From the NCBI RefSeq assembly GCF_000023945.1, contig NC_013158.1:2790001-2854000 (forward strand): a stretch of DNA of 64,000 bases, given 5' to 3'. The notes beneath the pieces are model-generated. The model did no database searches and was not told the origin of the DNA. It was given only the letters and a program-made list of their open reading frames with translations. This document shows positions 45,009 to 54,479 of the stretch, in pieces; position 1 is the first letter of the stretch; each line of letters opens with the position of its first letter. The DNA comes from Halorhabdus utahensis DSM 12940 (GTDB lineage Archaea > Halobacteriota > Halobacteria > Halobacteriales > Haloarculaceae). A program made the position numbers and the translations under genes.

Positions 45009-48000
45009 ATGTCCTTCTGGGGCGACGAGCGCGCGCAAGCGATTCAAATCGGTGCTGTACTGCTGTTCGCTGTTCTCGTGATCTCGTTCTCGCTGTACCA
45101 GGCGTTCGTCGTCCCGAACCAGAACGCGGGGATCGAGCTCAACCACAACTCTGAGGTCCAATCACAACTCCAGGAGCTGCGCAACGCCATTCATGGGATC
45201 GCGGGCGGGAACCCGGGTTCGGGAGTTACGGTCAATCTGGGCACGACCTATCCCACTCGAGTGGTCGCACTGAATCCTCCACCGCCGTCCGGACGGCTGT
45301 ATACGGATGGGACGAGGAACCCGTCAGTGAATTTCACGATCGTCAATGCGACCGCTGACGGGGAGACCGGTGATCTCTGGAACGGGTCAGCCCGACCGTA
45401 CAACACGGGGGGAATCATGTACGCACCCGATTATAACGAGTACCGGTCCCCGCCGACGACGATCTACGAGAACTCGCTGGTCTACAACCAGTTCGAGAGC
45501 CAAACGCTGTCGTTGACGGATCAGTCGCTGATCTCCGGAGATCGGATCTCGATCGTAACTCTCAACGGCTCGTTCGATCGGTCCGGATCCCGGTCGATGA
45601 CCGTCGATCCTGAGCCGATCAGCACCTCCGACCGGACGATATCGGTGGCCGATGGAACCGGCCCGATCACTCTCAACATCACCACGCGACTCTCGGTCGA
45701 TCGATGGCAGACGCTGTTGAACGACGAGGACAACGTCCTGACGGCCGATATCCGAACTGCCCCCGATACTGACTCGGTTCCGGATCCGTTTCGACGCGTG
45801 CTGATCCCATTGAACCGGAGCGAGACCTACACTCTCGGGATGACGAAAGTCGGGGTCGGCTCGGGAGTGAGTGAGGAATCCGGTGAGTACCTCACACTAG
45901 TTGATCGGCCGAGTCGGTCGATAAGAAATGGGTCGAGTCACTTCATCACGCTTGAAGTTCGTGATCGATTCAACAATCCCGTATCGGGCTTTCCAGTGAA
46001 CGCTATGGTGTCCGGAGGCGGGCAGTTCGAAAGCGGCGGAACAAGCGCGTCAACCATCACAAATCCCGCAGGGCAAGCAGTCTTCAACTACACTGCACCG
46101 GCAGGCGAGCAATCACCAACCCTCCAGTTCAATATTACTGAGGGGACACCCCAAGCTTACGAGGAAGTGTCGTTCGGTCTCGAAACGTACCTGACTGGCG
46201 AGGGTGAAAGTGGTAACGCAACAGCCTCGGTAGACGCGACCTATGGAGGACTTTCAGATTTCGCTTCGCAGTATGATGGGGCCACGAACAGTGCTGAAGA
46301 GCTTTTCACACAAGCGAACGGTAAGTGGACGAATGTCAATCAGACTGGGAGTCTGAACCTCAGCGCTGCCGAACCAATCTTGCAAGAAAGTACGGGGCAC
46401 GACCGACTTGATATCGCCTTCACGCTGCGGGGCGGGTCCACTCCACAGTACAATTACTCCCTCGCGGTCACTGCCGAGATCGCGGCTGACGGCAGTATCA
46501 ACAGTCGATCGGTGTCACTCCGAAACACGACTGGGACGACAAATTCCCAAAGCAGCGGCTCACTGTCCGATAGTGCCGTTCGAAAATTGCTCGATGGCGG
46601 ATCCGTCAATCTCCTCGATTCGGGCTCATATTTGAGCTCACCGTCGTGGCTATCGGAAATTCAGCGGCTGGAGACGGCGTCTCCGATCACCTGGCTGACG
46701 AACCGGATGGAGGGACGCGTCAACGTGACGTGGCAGAACGCTCCGCCGGTCGCGGATGCTGGTTCGCCGAGCGACATCGAGGAGGGATCGAGCCAAACAC
46801 TCGATGCGAGTGCAAGCTCCGATCCCGACTTGGATACGCCATTCACCTACTCTTGGACGGTTATCAGTGGACCAGGGAGTATTTCAGGTACTGGTCCGAC
46901 CCCGACATACAACGCACCAGCAGACGTGGGCAGCGACCAATCTGTCACCATCGAGGTCACGGTTACTGACGCCGACGGCGATTCGAGTACGGATCAAGCC
47001 ACCTTCACCGTAGAGGATGTCCCTGATAATATCTCACCGACTGCTGAAGCCGGAACATATGCAGACATCGACGAGGGAGGGAGTATTAGTCTCGACGGAT
47101 CAAGTAGTTCCGACGCGGACGGGACTATTTCGACCTACGATTGGGCTGTCGCTACCGGGCCAGGCTCGATCTCCGACTCAGATAGCTCAACACCGGGTGC
47201 GACATACAACGCACCGTCGGACGTGACAAGCGACCAGTCCGTCACCGTCGAACTGACCGTCACGGATAACGAGAGTGCCACCGACACCGACACCGCGACG
47301 TTCACCGTTCGCGATAATGCGGAGCCGGCAGCGAATGCTGGTGGCCCGTACACGGTAAACGAAAGTGATTCAGTGACCCTCGATGGGACTGCATCATCAG
47401 ACGATACCGGGATTACGAGTTACTCTTGGGCAATTACGGACAACGCCTCTGCGGGGAGTCTTTCGAACAGTAACACGGCGTCGCCAGAATTCATCGCCAC
47501 TTCGACAAGTGGGGGTACGATTGTCACGGTCGAACTTACGGTGACGGACGACGCTGGACAGACCGATACCGATACTGCTACGATCACGATCAACGACCCG
47601 CCCGTCGCGAACTTCACGTACTCGCCGAGTTCACCTGGACCAGGCGAGCAGATCTCCTTCGACGGATCAAGTTCGAGTGACTCTGACGGCAATATCAGCA
47701 CGTACGAGTGGGACTGGACTGGCGATGGGACGACGGACGATACCGGTCAGACTGCGACCCACACATACGATAGCAGTGGGACCTACGACGTGACGCTCCG
47801 GGTGACCGACAATGATGGGGCTCAGAACACGACGACCCGGACGATCTCAGTCACGCAAGCAAATATTCTACAGAACGTGGAAGCAGAAGCCCAGACCTCA
47901 GGAAACAGCGGAAAAGCGTCTTTCGTGCTTAGCAATAACGGATCCGCTACCGTGACCGTGTCTGGTATACTCTTCAATAGTTCCAATAGTTCGACGTATG

Positions 48001-48263
48001 TGGAAGCAAACAATCAGAATACGCCGGAGATTGAGGACGATAAGGCATCAACGCCAAGTCCTATCCTCAATGTCCCCGGACAAATGAACTTCAACCAACA
48101 GTACTCGTTCAATAACTCCGTTCCGATTGATCCGGGGGAGTCGATTCAATTCAACATTGATCGGTTCAGAAATGATGGGAACATGCAAAGTGCAACACTG
48201 ACCTTTACCATCTACCTAAACGACGGAAGTCAGGAAACCTACGACATCACATTCTCTAATTAA
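45009..48263 (+). CDS. Large surface protein: pilin-like N-terminus, Big_1-like and four PKD/REJ-like domains
   Basis: This 1084-aa secreted protein opens with a prepilin-like leader and membrane helix (DERAQAIQIGAVLLFAVLVI), the haloarchaeal DUF7289-like start. Residues about 45-310 form a beta-rich region, 313-385 a Big_1-type Ig-like domain (LEVRDRFNNPVSGFPV), and about 390-570 an unassigned region. Four PKD/REJ-like repeats follow at about 577-665, 671-765, 770-860 and 863-945 (ISFDGSSSSDSDGNISTYEW). The end (950-1084) is Asn/Ser-rich and beta-strand-like. The ATG at 45009 is 30 nt below a TATA-like ttttac; the frame is open back to 44640. From about 45.9 kb onward its codon use is clearly more A/T-rich than in neighbouring genes, suggesting a mosaic or acquired gene. 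Confidence 0.85.
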   Translation: MSFWGDERAQAIQIGAVLLFAVLVISFSLYQAFVVPNQNAGIELNHNSEVQSQLQELRNAIHGIAGGNPGSGVTVNLGTTYPTRVVALNPPPPSGRLYTDGTRNPSVNFTIVNATADGETGDLWNGSARPYNTGGIMYAPDYNEYRSPPTTIYENSLVYNQFESQTLSLTDQSLISGDRISIVTLNGSFDRSGSRSMTVDPEPISTSDRTISVADGTGPITLNITTRLSVDRWQTLLNDEDNVLTADIRTAPDTDSVPDPFRRVLIPLNRSETYTLGMTKVGVGSGVSEESGEYLTLVDRPSRSIRNGSSHFITLEVRDRFNNPVSGFPVNAMVSGGGQFESGGTSASTITNPAGQAVFNYTAPAGEQSPTLQFNITEGTPQAYEEVSFGLETYLTGEGESGNATASVDATYGGLSDFASQYDGATNSAEELFTQANGKWTNVNQTGSLNLSAAEPILQESTGHDRLDIAFTLRGGSTPQYNYSLAVTAEIAADGSINSRSVSLRNTTGTTNSQSSGSLSDSAVRKLLDGGSVNLLDSGSYLSSPSWLSEIQRLETASPITWLTNRMEGRVNVTWQNAPPVADAGSPSDIEEGSSQTLDASASSDPDLDTPFTYSWTVISGPGSISGTGPTPTYNAPADVGSDQSVTIEVTVTDADGDSSTDQATFTVEDVPDNISPTAEAGTYADIDEGGSISLDGSSSSDADGTISTYDWAVATGPGSISDSDSSTPGATYNAPSDVTSDQSVTVELTVTDNESATDTDTATFTVRDNAEPAANAGGPYTVNESDSVTLDGTASSDDTGITSYSWAITDNASAGSLSNSNTASPEFIATSTSGGTIVTVELTVTDDAGQTDTDTATITINDPPVANFTYSPSSPGPGEQISFDGSSSSDSDGNISTYEWDWTGDGTTDDTGQTATHTYDSSGTYDVTLRVTDNDGAQNTTTRTISVTQANILQNVEAEAQTSGNSGKASFVLSNNGSATVTVSGILFNSSNSSTYVEANNQNTPEIEDDKASTPSPILNVPGQMNFNQQYSFNNSVPIDPGESIQFNIDRFRNDGNMQSATLTFTIYLNDGSQETYDITFSN

Positions 48264-48376
48264 TTATTATTTAAAATATATTAATATTTGTGAAGAAAAA
48301 TAATCGCGAGAAAGTAGTTTACTGGCAGAGTCAGGGACATTGTTTGACCAGTGACCAAAATATGGGGGACGATCCG

Positions 48377-48618
48377 TTTAAGAACGACAAGGAGTTTGAC
48401 CGCGAATACGTCGTCCACGGCGACGGGGTACGTTGATGGAGATGTCCACATCGACATCTGCAAGAACCACGCGTCGCTGGCTTAACCGTGGCTCTCGCCG
48501 CACGAGGAGTCTCAAAAGACAAGCTCACACCCTGCTTCAGAGCGTTTCAGTTTCGCAAACGTGACCGCCGGAAACCCGGGGGGACGCACTCAAACCTATC
48601 CTCGATACCGCGCTATGA
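48377..48618 (+). pseudogene. Decayed transposase C-terminus (IS1595-like)
   Basis: Reading across frames gives a recognisable transposase tail: EFDREYVVHGDG, then (shifted) YVDGDVHIDICKNHASLA, a stop codon at 48483-48485, PWLSPH, another shift, GVSKDKLTPCFRAFQFRKR, and a third shift to DALKPILDTAL and a stop at 48616-48618. Haloarchaeal IS1595/ISXO2-type transposases end like this (HASLxRxWLSPHRGVSKDKL), so the fragment is an old insertion sequence remnant with at least three frameshifts and one stop. Inverted repeats of the element are not visible. It lies in an AT-rich gap directly after the PKD surface gene. The IS family name comes from memory and needs a search. Confidence 0.65.
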
Positions 48619-48730
48619 CGCCACCAACAATCGCTTACCTATGAGCGACACTATAGTATTATCGGGTCTCCAACAGCAGGGACTGTGAGCGAGAACTGAA
48701 GGCTGAAATTTCACAAATGGGTTTGTATTG

Positions 48731-49177
48731 ATGTCACGATTCGCCCGCGCCCAATCCGACGTGATCGGAATCGTCCTCTTGACTGCGGTAGTTGTGATTC
48801 TCATGGCACTTGTCGGAACCACGATCCTCGCCACCGTCGATACACAAGAGCGACCGACGGCGGACCTCAAAGTATCGGTCAACGGTACGAGCGGGACCAT
48901 CACGAACGTCTCCATCGCACACCACGGCGGAACAAGCCTCACGGCCGATGAGGTAACGGTCGCATTTCGGGCGAATTCGACAGATCGCGTCCCACTGACC
49001 GACTTTACCGAGCAGCAAGGAGACAGTGACAGTATATTCAACCCGGGAGAACGCTGGGGCTACAATCTCACGACTTCGGAACTGCTTCGCGTCGTTATCG
49101 CTCATGGTCCGACCAGTACGGTTCTCGCTGATCACGAGTGTGACGTGCCGACTACTGTCGGCTACACGCGTTGCTGA
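48731..49177 (+). CDS. Type IV pilin-like protein
   Basis: This 148-aa protein has the prepilin arrangement: FARAQSDVIGIVLLTAVVVI, a short leader, then a hydrophobic helix, and a beta-rich head (LKVSVNGTSGTITNVSIAHHGG) that resembles archaeal flagellin/pilin-domain proteins. The ATG at 48731 is chosen over an upstream TTG. It follows the PKD protein and the transposase remnant on the same strand, and it may act with the PKD protein in a surface structure. Ends with an unusual HECDVPTTVGYTRC, containing two cysteines, rare in halophile surface proteins. Confidence 0.8.
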   Translation: MSRFARAQSDVIGIVLLTAVVVILMALVGTTILATVDTQERPTADLKVSVNGTSGTITNVSIAHHGGTSLTADEVTVAFRANSTDRVPLTDFTEQQGDSDSIFNPGERWGYNLTTSELLRVVIAHGPTSTVLADHECDVPTTVGYTRC

Positions 49178-49271
49178 GTTGTTGTCCCCTGTCCAATCAC
49201 CGAACTTCGACAATTGACGAATTCACAGTCGACAAAAACATAAGGGGCCTCTCCGTTTCCGGGAACGAATC

Positions 49272-50606
49272 ATGACTACAGTGGGCATCGACGCTGTCGA
49301 GATCCGCACTGGGAATCTCAAACTCGACCTGGCGGAGACGTTCGCCCCCGCCAAGGACGAAGACCCGGCGAAATATACCAAAGGCCTCGGCTTGCATTCG
49401 AGTTCGTTCCCGGACGTCTACGAGGACATCGTCACGATGGGCGCGAACGCGGGCAAGCGTCTGATGGATCGAAAGGGGCTCGAACCTGACGATATCGGCC
49501 GGATCGACGTGGCGACCGAGAGCGCGTTCGATCACTCCAAGCCGGCTTCGACGTATATCGCCGGGTGTCTCGAAGACGTCTACGAGGGGGACTTCCATCA
49601 CGCGAACAAGGGTGAACGGAAGTTCGCCTGCGTCGCCGGCACCCAGGCGATCGACGACGCGGTCAACTGGATCGGTTCCGGGAAGAACCGCGGGCGAGCG
49701 GCACTCGTGATCGCCACCGACACTGCGCTCTATGCACGGGGAGATTCCGGCGAGGCGACACAGGGTGCTGGCGCGGTCGCCATGCTGATCGACGAGGATC
49801 CGAGTCTCGTCTCGGTCGATCCCGTCCAGGGCTTTGGCAGCGCCGACGAGACGGACTTCCTCAAACCCAACCAGCAGTTCCCGAGCGTCGACGGCAAGCG
49901 CTCGATGCAGGTCTACCTCGCGCGGATGCGCGAAGCACTGACGGACGTCGAACGCCAGCGTGATCTCCACCCGGATGACTTCGCCGTCGTGCCGTTCCAC
50001 ATCCCCTTCCCCGGGATGGTCCGGAAGGGTGCGGCACTCGGCTATCGCCACATCTCTCGCGGGACGGACGTCGAGGAGGAGCTCGCCGAGGAGATCGGAA
50101 TGCAGCCACGGCGGGAGGACTTCGAGGACGACGAGGCCTTCCGTGACGCGCTGACGGAGTACACGGATAGCCTGACCGAGACCGATCGCTATCGCGAGTG
50201 GTACGACCGCACGGTCGAGCCAACGCTTGGTATCTCCCGGCACGTCGGCAACTGGTACACCGGCTCGGTCCACCTGGCGCGGGCATCGGCACTCAAAGAA
50301 GCCAGAGAGAGCGGCCGTGATCTCGACGACGAAGAGATGCTGGTCTGTTCGTACGGCAGCGGTGCGCAGGCCGAGATCCACATCGAGACCGTCCAGCCCG
50401 GCTGGGAGGACGAGATCGCCGCGCTCAACGTCGACGAACAGCTCCGGGATCGCTACGATATCACTTTCGCCGAATACGAGCAGATCCACGAGGTTCACAA
50501 CTACGACGAGACCACCGACATCGACGCGTTCACCACGCCCGAAGCGGAGTTCGTCTTCGACGGCTGGGGGCGCATGGGCGAGCGCAAGTACACCTACGTC
50601 GAATAG
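49272..50606 (+). CDS. hmgB: Hydroxymethylglutaryl-CoA synthase
   Basis: This 444-aa enzyme condenses acetyl-CoA with acetoacetyl-CoA to HMG-CoA in the mevalonate pathway, the source of archaeal isoprenoid lipids. The nucleophilic cysteine is Cys120 in KFACVAGTQAIDD; later His and Glu residues lie in VPFHIPFPGMVRKG and the GNWYTGSVHLARAS block. It has the longer eukaryotic/bacterial-like form rather than the short archaeal form. A TATA-like cataag lies about 31 nt before the ATG. The HTH regulator gene ends 140 bp downstream on the other strand. Confidence 0.95.
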   Translation: MTTVGIDAVEIRTGNLKLDLAETFAPAKDEDPAKYTKGLGLHSSSFPDVYEDIVTMGANAGKRLMDRKGLEPDDIGRIDVATESAFDHSKPASTYIAGCLEDVYEGDFHHANKGERKFACVAGTQAIDDAVNWIGSGKNRGRAALVIATDTALYARGDSGEATQGAGAVAMLIDEDPSLVSVDPVQGFGSADETDFLKPNQQFPSVDGKRSMQVYLARMREALTDVERQRDLHPDDFAVVPFHIPFPGMVRKGAALGYRHISRGTDVEEELAEEIGMQPRREDFEDDEAFRDALTEYTDSLTETDRYREWYDRTVEPTLGISRHVGNWYTGSVHLARASALKEARESGRDLDDEEMLVCSYGSGAQAEIHIETVQPGWEDEIAALNVDEQLRDRYDITFAEYEQIHEVHNYDETTDIDAFTTPEAEFVFDGWGRMGERKYTYVE

Positions 50607-50746
50607 GCCAGGTAGCTTCCAATTCGGTCAATAGACCAGAATCGGCCGATTTCCGTTGGTCCGTGGTTTCGGACCGATAGCGGGAACGGGATGTGGCCGT
50701 GGCTGGCCCATCGTGTTCGCGGCCGCATCCCCTCGCTGTCTTCTCT

Positions 50747-51457
50747 TCAGAACTGCTCGGCCAGTCGGTCGAGCATCGCATCCAGGTCCAGCGTCGTCGC
50801 CGCCAGTGCGAACCCGTCGACGCGGGCCAGATCCGCGGCTCGCTCCCAGACGTCCTCGGACTCGATCCCGTGAAGGACGACGGCGTTCGGCGTCGGGTTC
50901 ACGACCCGCATGGCGACCAGCGGCGACTCACCCCGGGTGACGTTCGTGAACACGAGTGCGCGGTTCGAGCTTTGGCCATAGAGACGGTAGAACTCCTCAC
51001 TGGAGAGCCGGGTGATCGCCTCGATGCTGTCGATCACTGTGTGGCCCACGACAGTTTCCCGAGAGCCGTCAGCGAGTTTCGTCGCCTCGATGGCCTCGAA
51101 ATATCGGTCGATCGGGACCGCCGCCGAGAACTCCCGGAGATCCGAAACGATGGTATTGTCGAAGCCGGCCGAGATGACCCGGGCGTGCTGGCGGATGTGT
51201 CGACCACCGCGACGCTGGTCGATCGCGAGCAGCGCCGTGACTGTCCGGTCGACTACGGCGATACCGGGATTGTCCCGTCGTCCGCTCTCGTAATCCGAAA
51301 CCACCGATGGCGAAACGTCGAGTTCGGCGGCGAGTTCCGATTGGGCGATCTCGAAGTCCGTCCGCCACTTGCTGATCGTCTCGCCCGGCCGATCACTCGT
51401 CGCGATCTCGCCCGCGATCCGATTCGCGAGCCGGTCGCGGTCCGACCCTCTGTCCAT
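50747..51457 (-). CDS. XRE-type HTH transcriptional regulator with effector-like C-terminal domain
   Basis: The 236-aa protein has an XRE helix-turn-helix at about residues 28-75 (ISKWRTDFEIAQSELAAELD, SPSVVSDYESGRRDNPG) and a C-terminal domain of about 150 residues rich in beta strands (FTNVTRGESPLVAMRVVNPT), as in the archaeal COG1395-like predicted regulators. The ATG at 51455-51457 is preferred, since the upstream frame is not conserved. It is convergent with the HMG-CoA synthase gene and divergent from the DUF457-like gene. Targets unknown. Confidence 0.85.
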   Translation of the reverse strand: MDRGSDRDRLANRIAGEIATSDRPGETISKWRTDFEIAQSELAAELDVSPSVVSDYESGRRDNPGIAVVDRTVTALLAIDQRRGGRHIRQHARVISAGFDNTIVSDLREFSAAVPIDRYFEAIEATKLADGSRETVVGHTVIDSIEAITRLSSEEFYRLYGQSSNRALVFTNVTRGESPLVAMRVVNPTPNAVVLHGIESEDVWERAADLARVDGFALAATTLDLDAMLDRLAEQF

Positions 51458-51584
51458 ACTGGATAGTGCGCGGTCGTCCCCATAAATCCCGTCGAAGTAC
51501 GCTTCGACAGGCGACGAATTCCGTGCTCGCTTTCGTCGTCGGTCGCGACACAATTCCTATCTTTATCCGGGACGTCGCATGTGT

Positions 51585-52247
51585 ATGCCCTCGACCGTGG
51601 TACACCTTGCCCTGGCTGGGCTGATCGCAGCGGCGCTGCTCGGGCATGCGTTCGACTGGCGTGCCCTCGCCATCGTACTCGCGCTGGTGGTGATCCCCGA
51701 CCTGGATGCCTTCGGTGGTCTCATCGTTCCGGGTGGGCATCGGGCACTGCTTCACACGCTGTTGGTCCCGGTCGGGCTGGCCGCACTGGTCTATTTTGAC
51801 ACCAGCGTTCGGTCGTCGTCCTGGCTCGCCGATCGGCTCGGTGGACACGGCCCCCGGGTCGCCTGGGTCGGAATCCTGGCGATCGGCTTCGCGGGGATCG
51901 GCCCGGATCTGTTCGGAGCCGGGGCGAACATTTTCTACCCGGTCCACGATCAGTTCTACGCGTTCAACGGGAAACTCGAACTCTCGACCCAACGCGGTCT
52001 CGTCCAGACGTTCGTCGACCTTGCGCCGGACGCGACCGACGGTGGCGGAACCGCGGTCGGCTCGACCCAGGAGGTCCACATCAGCTCCGGTGTCGATCCG
52101 GTACGCGGCCCGGAACCTGCAACCGTCGATCGCGTCTTCCCGATCGCACGGTCGGGTACCAAACTGCTGCTCGTGCTCACCAGTATCGTTGTCGTCGGGA
52201 TACGGCTGGTCGAAACTCGGCTGGCTGAAACCGATCCCGCGAAGTGA
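51585..52247 (+). CDS. DUF457/YdjM-like membrane-bound metal-dependent hydrolase
   Basis: This 220-aa membrane protein begins MPSTVVHLALAGLIAAALLG with a conserved His, then VVIPDLDAFGGLIVPGGHRA, ALLHTLLVPVGL, an H-D-H pattern typical of DUF457/YdjM membrane hydrolases. About four membrane helices are visible. The MPS start lies about 24-27 nt below a TATA-like ctttat near 51561; an ATG two codons earlier is also possible. The family is uncharacterised in archaea, and a phospholipid-type substrate is only a guess. It is divergent from the HTH regulator. Confidence 0.75.
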   Translation: MPSTVVHLALAGLIAAALLGHAFDWRALAIVLALVVIPDLDAFGGLIVPGGHRALLHTLLVPVGLAALVYFDTSVRSSSWLADRLGGHGPRVAWVGILAIGFAGIGPDLFGAGANIFYPVHDQFYAFNGKLELSTQRGLVQTFVDLAPDATDGGGTAVGSTQEVHISSGVDPVRGPEPATVDRVFPIARSGTKLLLVLTSIVVVGIRLVETRLAETDPAK

Positions 52248-52281
52248 TCGCGGTCGCCGAAACCCGACCAGCCGCATGATC

Positions 52282-53523
52282 TCAATCGCCGAAATCCTGC
52301 CAGCGTGTCAGCCGAATGGCGAGGAGCACGAAGACGACGGCCATCCCGCCCAACATGGCGAACGCTGGCCACACGCCCTCGGTGGTTTCGACGATCATGA
52401 GCTGGCGGAGTCCGCGATGGAACTGATAGAGCGGCATGAGCCGGCCGATCGTCTGTAACGTCTCGGGCATGATGTCGATCTCCCAGAAGACGCCCGAGAG
52501 GAACATCATCGGGAACGCGATCGACCCGCCGAGACTGCTGGCTGCGTCAGGGTTCGGCAGGAGGCTTCCGAGGGTCATTCCGAGCGCCGAAAACGCGATC
52601 GCCCCGAGCAAGACGAGCGCGATCGAGAGCGGCCCGGGAATCACGGTCACGCCGAAGAGCATCGCTGCGACGACCAGCATCACCCCAGAAAGCAGGAGGG
52701 CGAGCAACGATTGCTGGACGATGTTCGCGATGATCCAGTCGCGCTTTCGCAGGGGTGTCGCCACGAGCCGCTTGAGCGTCCCGTCCTGGTTGAACCCGGC
52801 GATCACCCCGGGGACCGTCATCACGCCGTTGATCAACACCAGCGTGGCGATGAACGCCGGCAGGTAGTAGTCGGTCGACGTCAGCCCGGCCGACCCGATC
52901 GTTCCCGAATCCAGACTGACGGGCGGTTCGTCGATACCGAGTGACTCCTGATTGAACTCGGCGATGACAGTCGAGAGGATCCCACGGACGACGGGTGCCG
53001 ACTGGTCGTCCGGTGGAGCGTAAAACGCCAGTGTGGCACCGGTCGCGTTCGTCGCGTTCTGCTGGCTTGCCTGGTCTAAGCCCCGCTCAATGTTCGCTCG
53101 CTCGCTCTCGTTCATGTCATCCTGAAACCGGGCGACGGTATCCCGGATGATCGCGATGCGAGCGCGGCCGCTCTGAGCCCGGACCTCCTCGGCGAAGCCG
53201 TCGGGGAGAACCAGCACACGACCACCGCCGTCGCTCTCCTGGCTCCATTCGGTCAGGTTCCGATCGGCGTTGAGGTGCTGAACGTCCAGGGGCTCGATCC
53301 CCGCCAGATTCTCGACAAAGGTCGAGGAGAGGTTCGTCGCTTCGCCCCCAGCCCCGATGTCCTGGTTCTGGACGACCAGTGCGAACGACGGCGCACTGGA
53401 CGCAAAGACGGTACTGAAGATCACCAGCAGGATGATCGGAAACAGCACGACAAAGAAGACAGTCTCCCGGGAACGCGACCAATCGCGCAACAGCGCATTG
53501 AGCAACGCGGCGATTCGCTTCAT
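52282..53523 (-). CDS. ABC-2 type transporter permease
   Basis: The 413-aa permease has a first membrane helix at about residues 20-42 (FFVVLFPIILLVIFSTVF), a large extracellular domain of about 160 residues (to about residue 210), and five further helices. The last ones hold PNPDAASSLGGSIAFPMMF and the ABC-2 consensus MFLSGVFWEIDIMPETLQTI. It is the membrane half of an exporter. The ATG overlaps the stop of the ATPase gene by four bases, so the two are coupled. The substrate could be a drug, lipid or polymer. Confidence 0.9.
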   Translation of the reverse strand: MKRIAALLNALLRDWSRSRETVFFVVLFPIILLVIFSTVFASSAPSFALVVQNQDIGAGGEATNLSSTFVENLAGIEPLDVQHLNADRNLTEWSQESDGGGRVLVLPDGFAEEVRAQSGRARIAIIRDTVARFQDDMNESERANIERGLDQASQQNATNATGATLAFYAPPDDQSAPVVRGILSTVIAEFNQESLGIDEPPVSLDSGTIGSAGLTSTDYYLPAFIATLVLINGVMTVPGVIAGFNQDGTLKRLVATPLRKRDWIIANIVQQSLLALLLSGVMLVVAAMLFGVTVIPGPLSIALVLLGAIAFSALGMTLGSLLPNPDAASSLGGSIAFPMMFLSGVFWEIDIMPETLQTIGRLMPLYQFHRGLRQLMIVETTEGVWPAFAMLGGMAVVFVLLAIRLTRWQDFGD

Positions 53524-54479
53524 TCGATCTCACCCCCGGCGTCCGGCGTCGCCCCGGCCAGTTGCAGGAAGACATCCTCCATCCCGGCACTGATGAGGTC
53601 GATCGCCCGGCCCTCGCCCGCTTCCTGGAGGCGACTGTACGTCTCCTGTGCGTGGTCGCGATCCTCGAAGTGGCCGACGAGATCGCCGGTGTCCGTCCGA
53701 TAGACCTCACTCGCGGCGTCTTCGAGGATTGTTTCAATCACTTCGTCCTCGGCAGGCTCACCCGTGCTCTTGACGACGACCTTGATCGCCCCGCCGTAGC
53801 GCTCGATCAGATTCGGCACGGTGTCGATAGCTTCGATCGTCCCGTCGAGGAGCAGTGCGGCGCGATCGGCCAGCCGCTCGACCTCCTCCATGTAGTGGGT
53901 CGTGAGGACGACGGTCGTGCCGCGGTCGGCGAGTCCCCGGATCTGTTCCCAGGTCGTGCGGCGTGCGTCGGGATCGAGACCGGTCGTCGGCTCGTCCAGG
54001 AAGAGGACTGCGGGATCGCTGACAAGGGCCATCGCCATGCCTGTCCGTCGCTGCAAGCCGCCAGATAGCGACTGGAACGGTGTTTCCGCCCACTCGGTGA
54101 GATCGAGTTCTTCGAGTACCGTCTCGACGGCAAGCCCATCGTCGTACAGCCGCCGGATGAGCGCGACGTTCTCCCGGACTGAGAGACGATCGAACGTGTG
54201 AAACGACTGTGGGACGACGCCGATATCCGCCTTGATCGAGCGGGCGTCCGTGGTTACGTTCTGGCCGAGGACGGTCGCTGAACCCGCCGTCGGCGTCCGG
54301 AGGCATTCGAGCATCTCGACTGTCGTCGTCTTGCCCGCCCCGTTGGGGCCGACCAGCGCGAAGACTTCCTCGGCCCGGATGTCGAACGTCACGCCATCGA
54401 CGGCGACCGTCTCGCCGTAGGTCTTCCGGAGATCCATCACTTCGATGACTTTCTCGGCCTGATCTTGGGGGGTACTCAT
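53520..54479 (-). CDS. ABC transporter ATP-binding protein
   Basis: The 319-aa ATPase has Walker A GPNGAGKTTTVEML (about residues 44-57), the signature LSGGLQRRTGMAMAL, and Walker B AVLFLDEPTTGLDPDARR, plus an H-loop TTHYMEEVERLADR. After about residue 225 a short regulatory tail follows (VVVKSTGEPAEDEVIETI), as in DrrA/CcmA-type exporter ATPases. It forms an operon with the overlapping permease gene and is divergent from a TrmB/MarR-like regulator across a 300-bp gap with several inverted repeats. It powers export of an unknown compound. Confidence 0.94.
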   Translation of the reverse strand: MSTPQDQAEKVIEVMDLRKTYGETVAVDGVTFDIRAEEVFALVGPNGAGKTTTVEMLECLRTPTAGSATVLGQNVTTDARSIKADIGVVPQSFHTFDRLSVRENVALIRRLYDDGLAVETVLEELDLTEWAETPFQSLSGGLQRRTGMAMALVSDPAVLFLDEPTTGLDPDARRTTWEQIRGLADRGTTVVLTTHYMEEVERLADRAALLLDGTIEAIDTVPNLIERYGGAIKVVVKSTGEPAEDEVIETILEDAASEVYRTDTGDLVGHFEDRDHAQETYSRLQEAGEGRAIDLISAGMEDVFLQLAGATPDAGGEIE

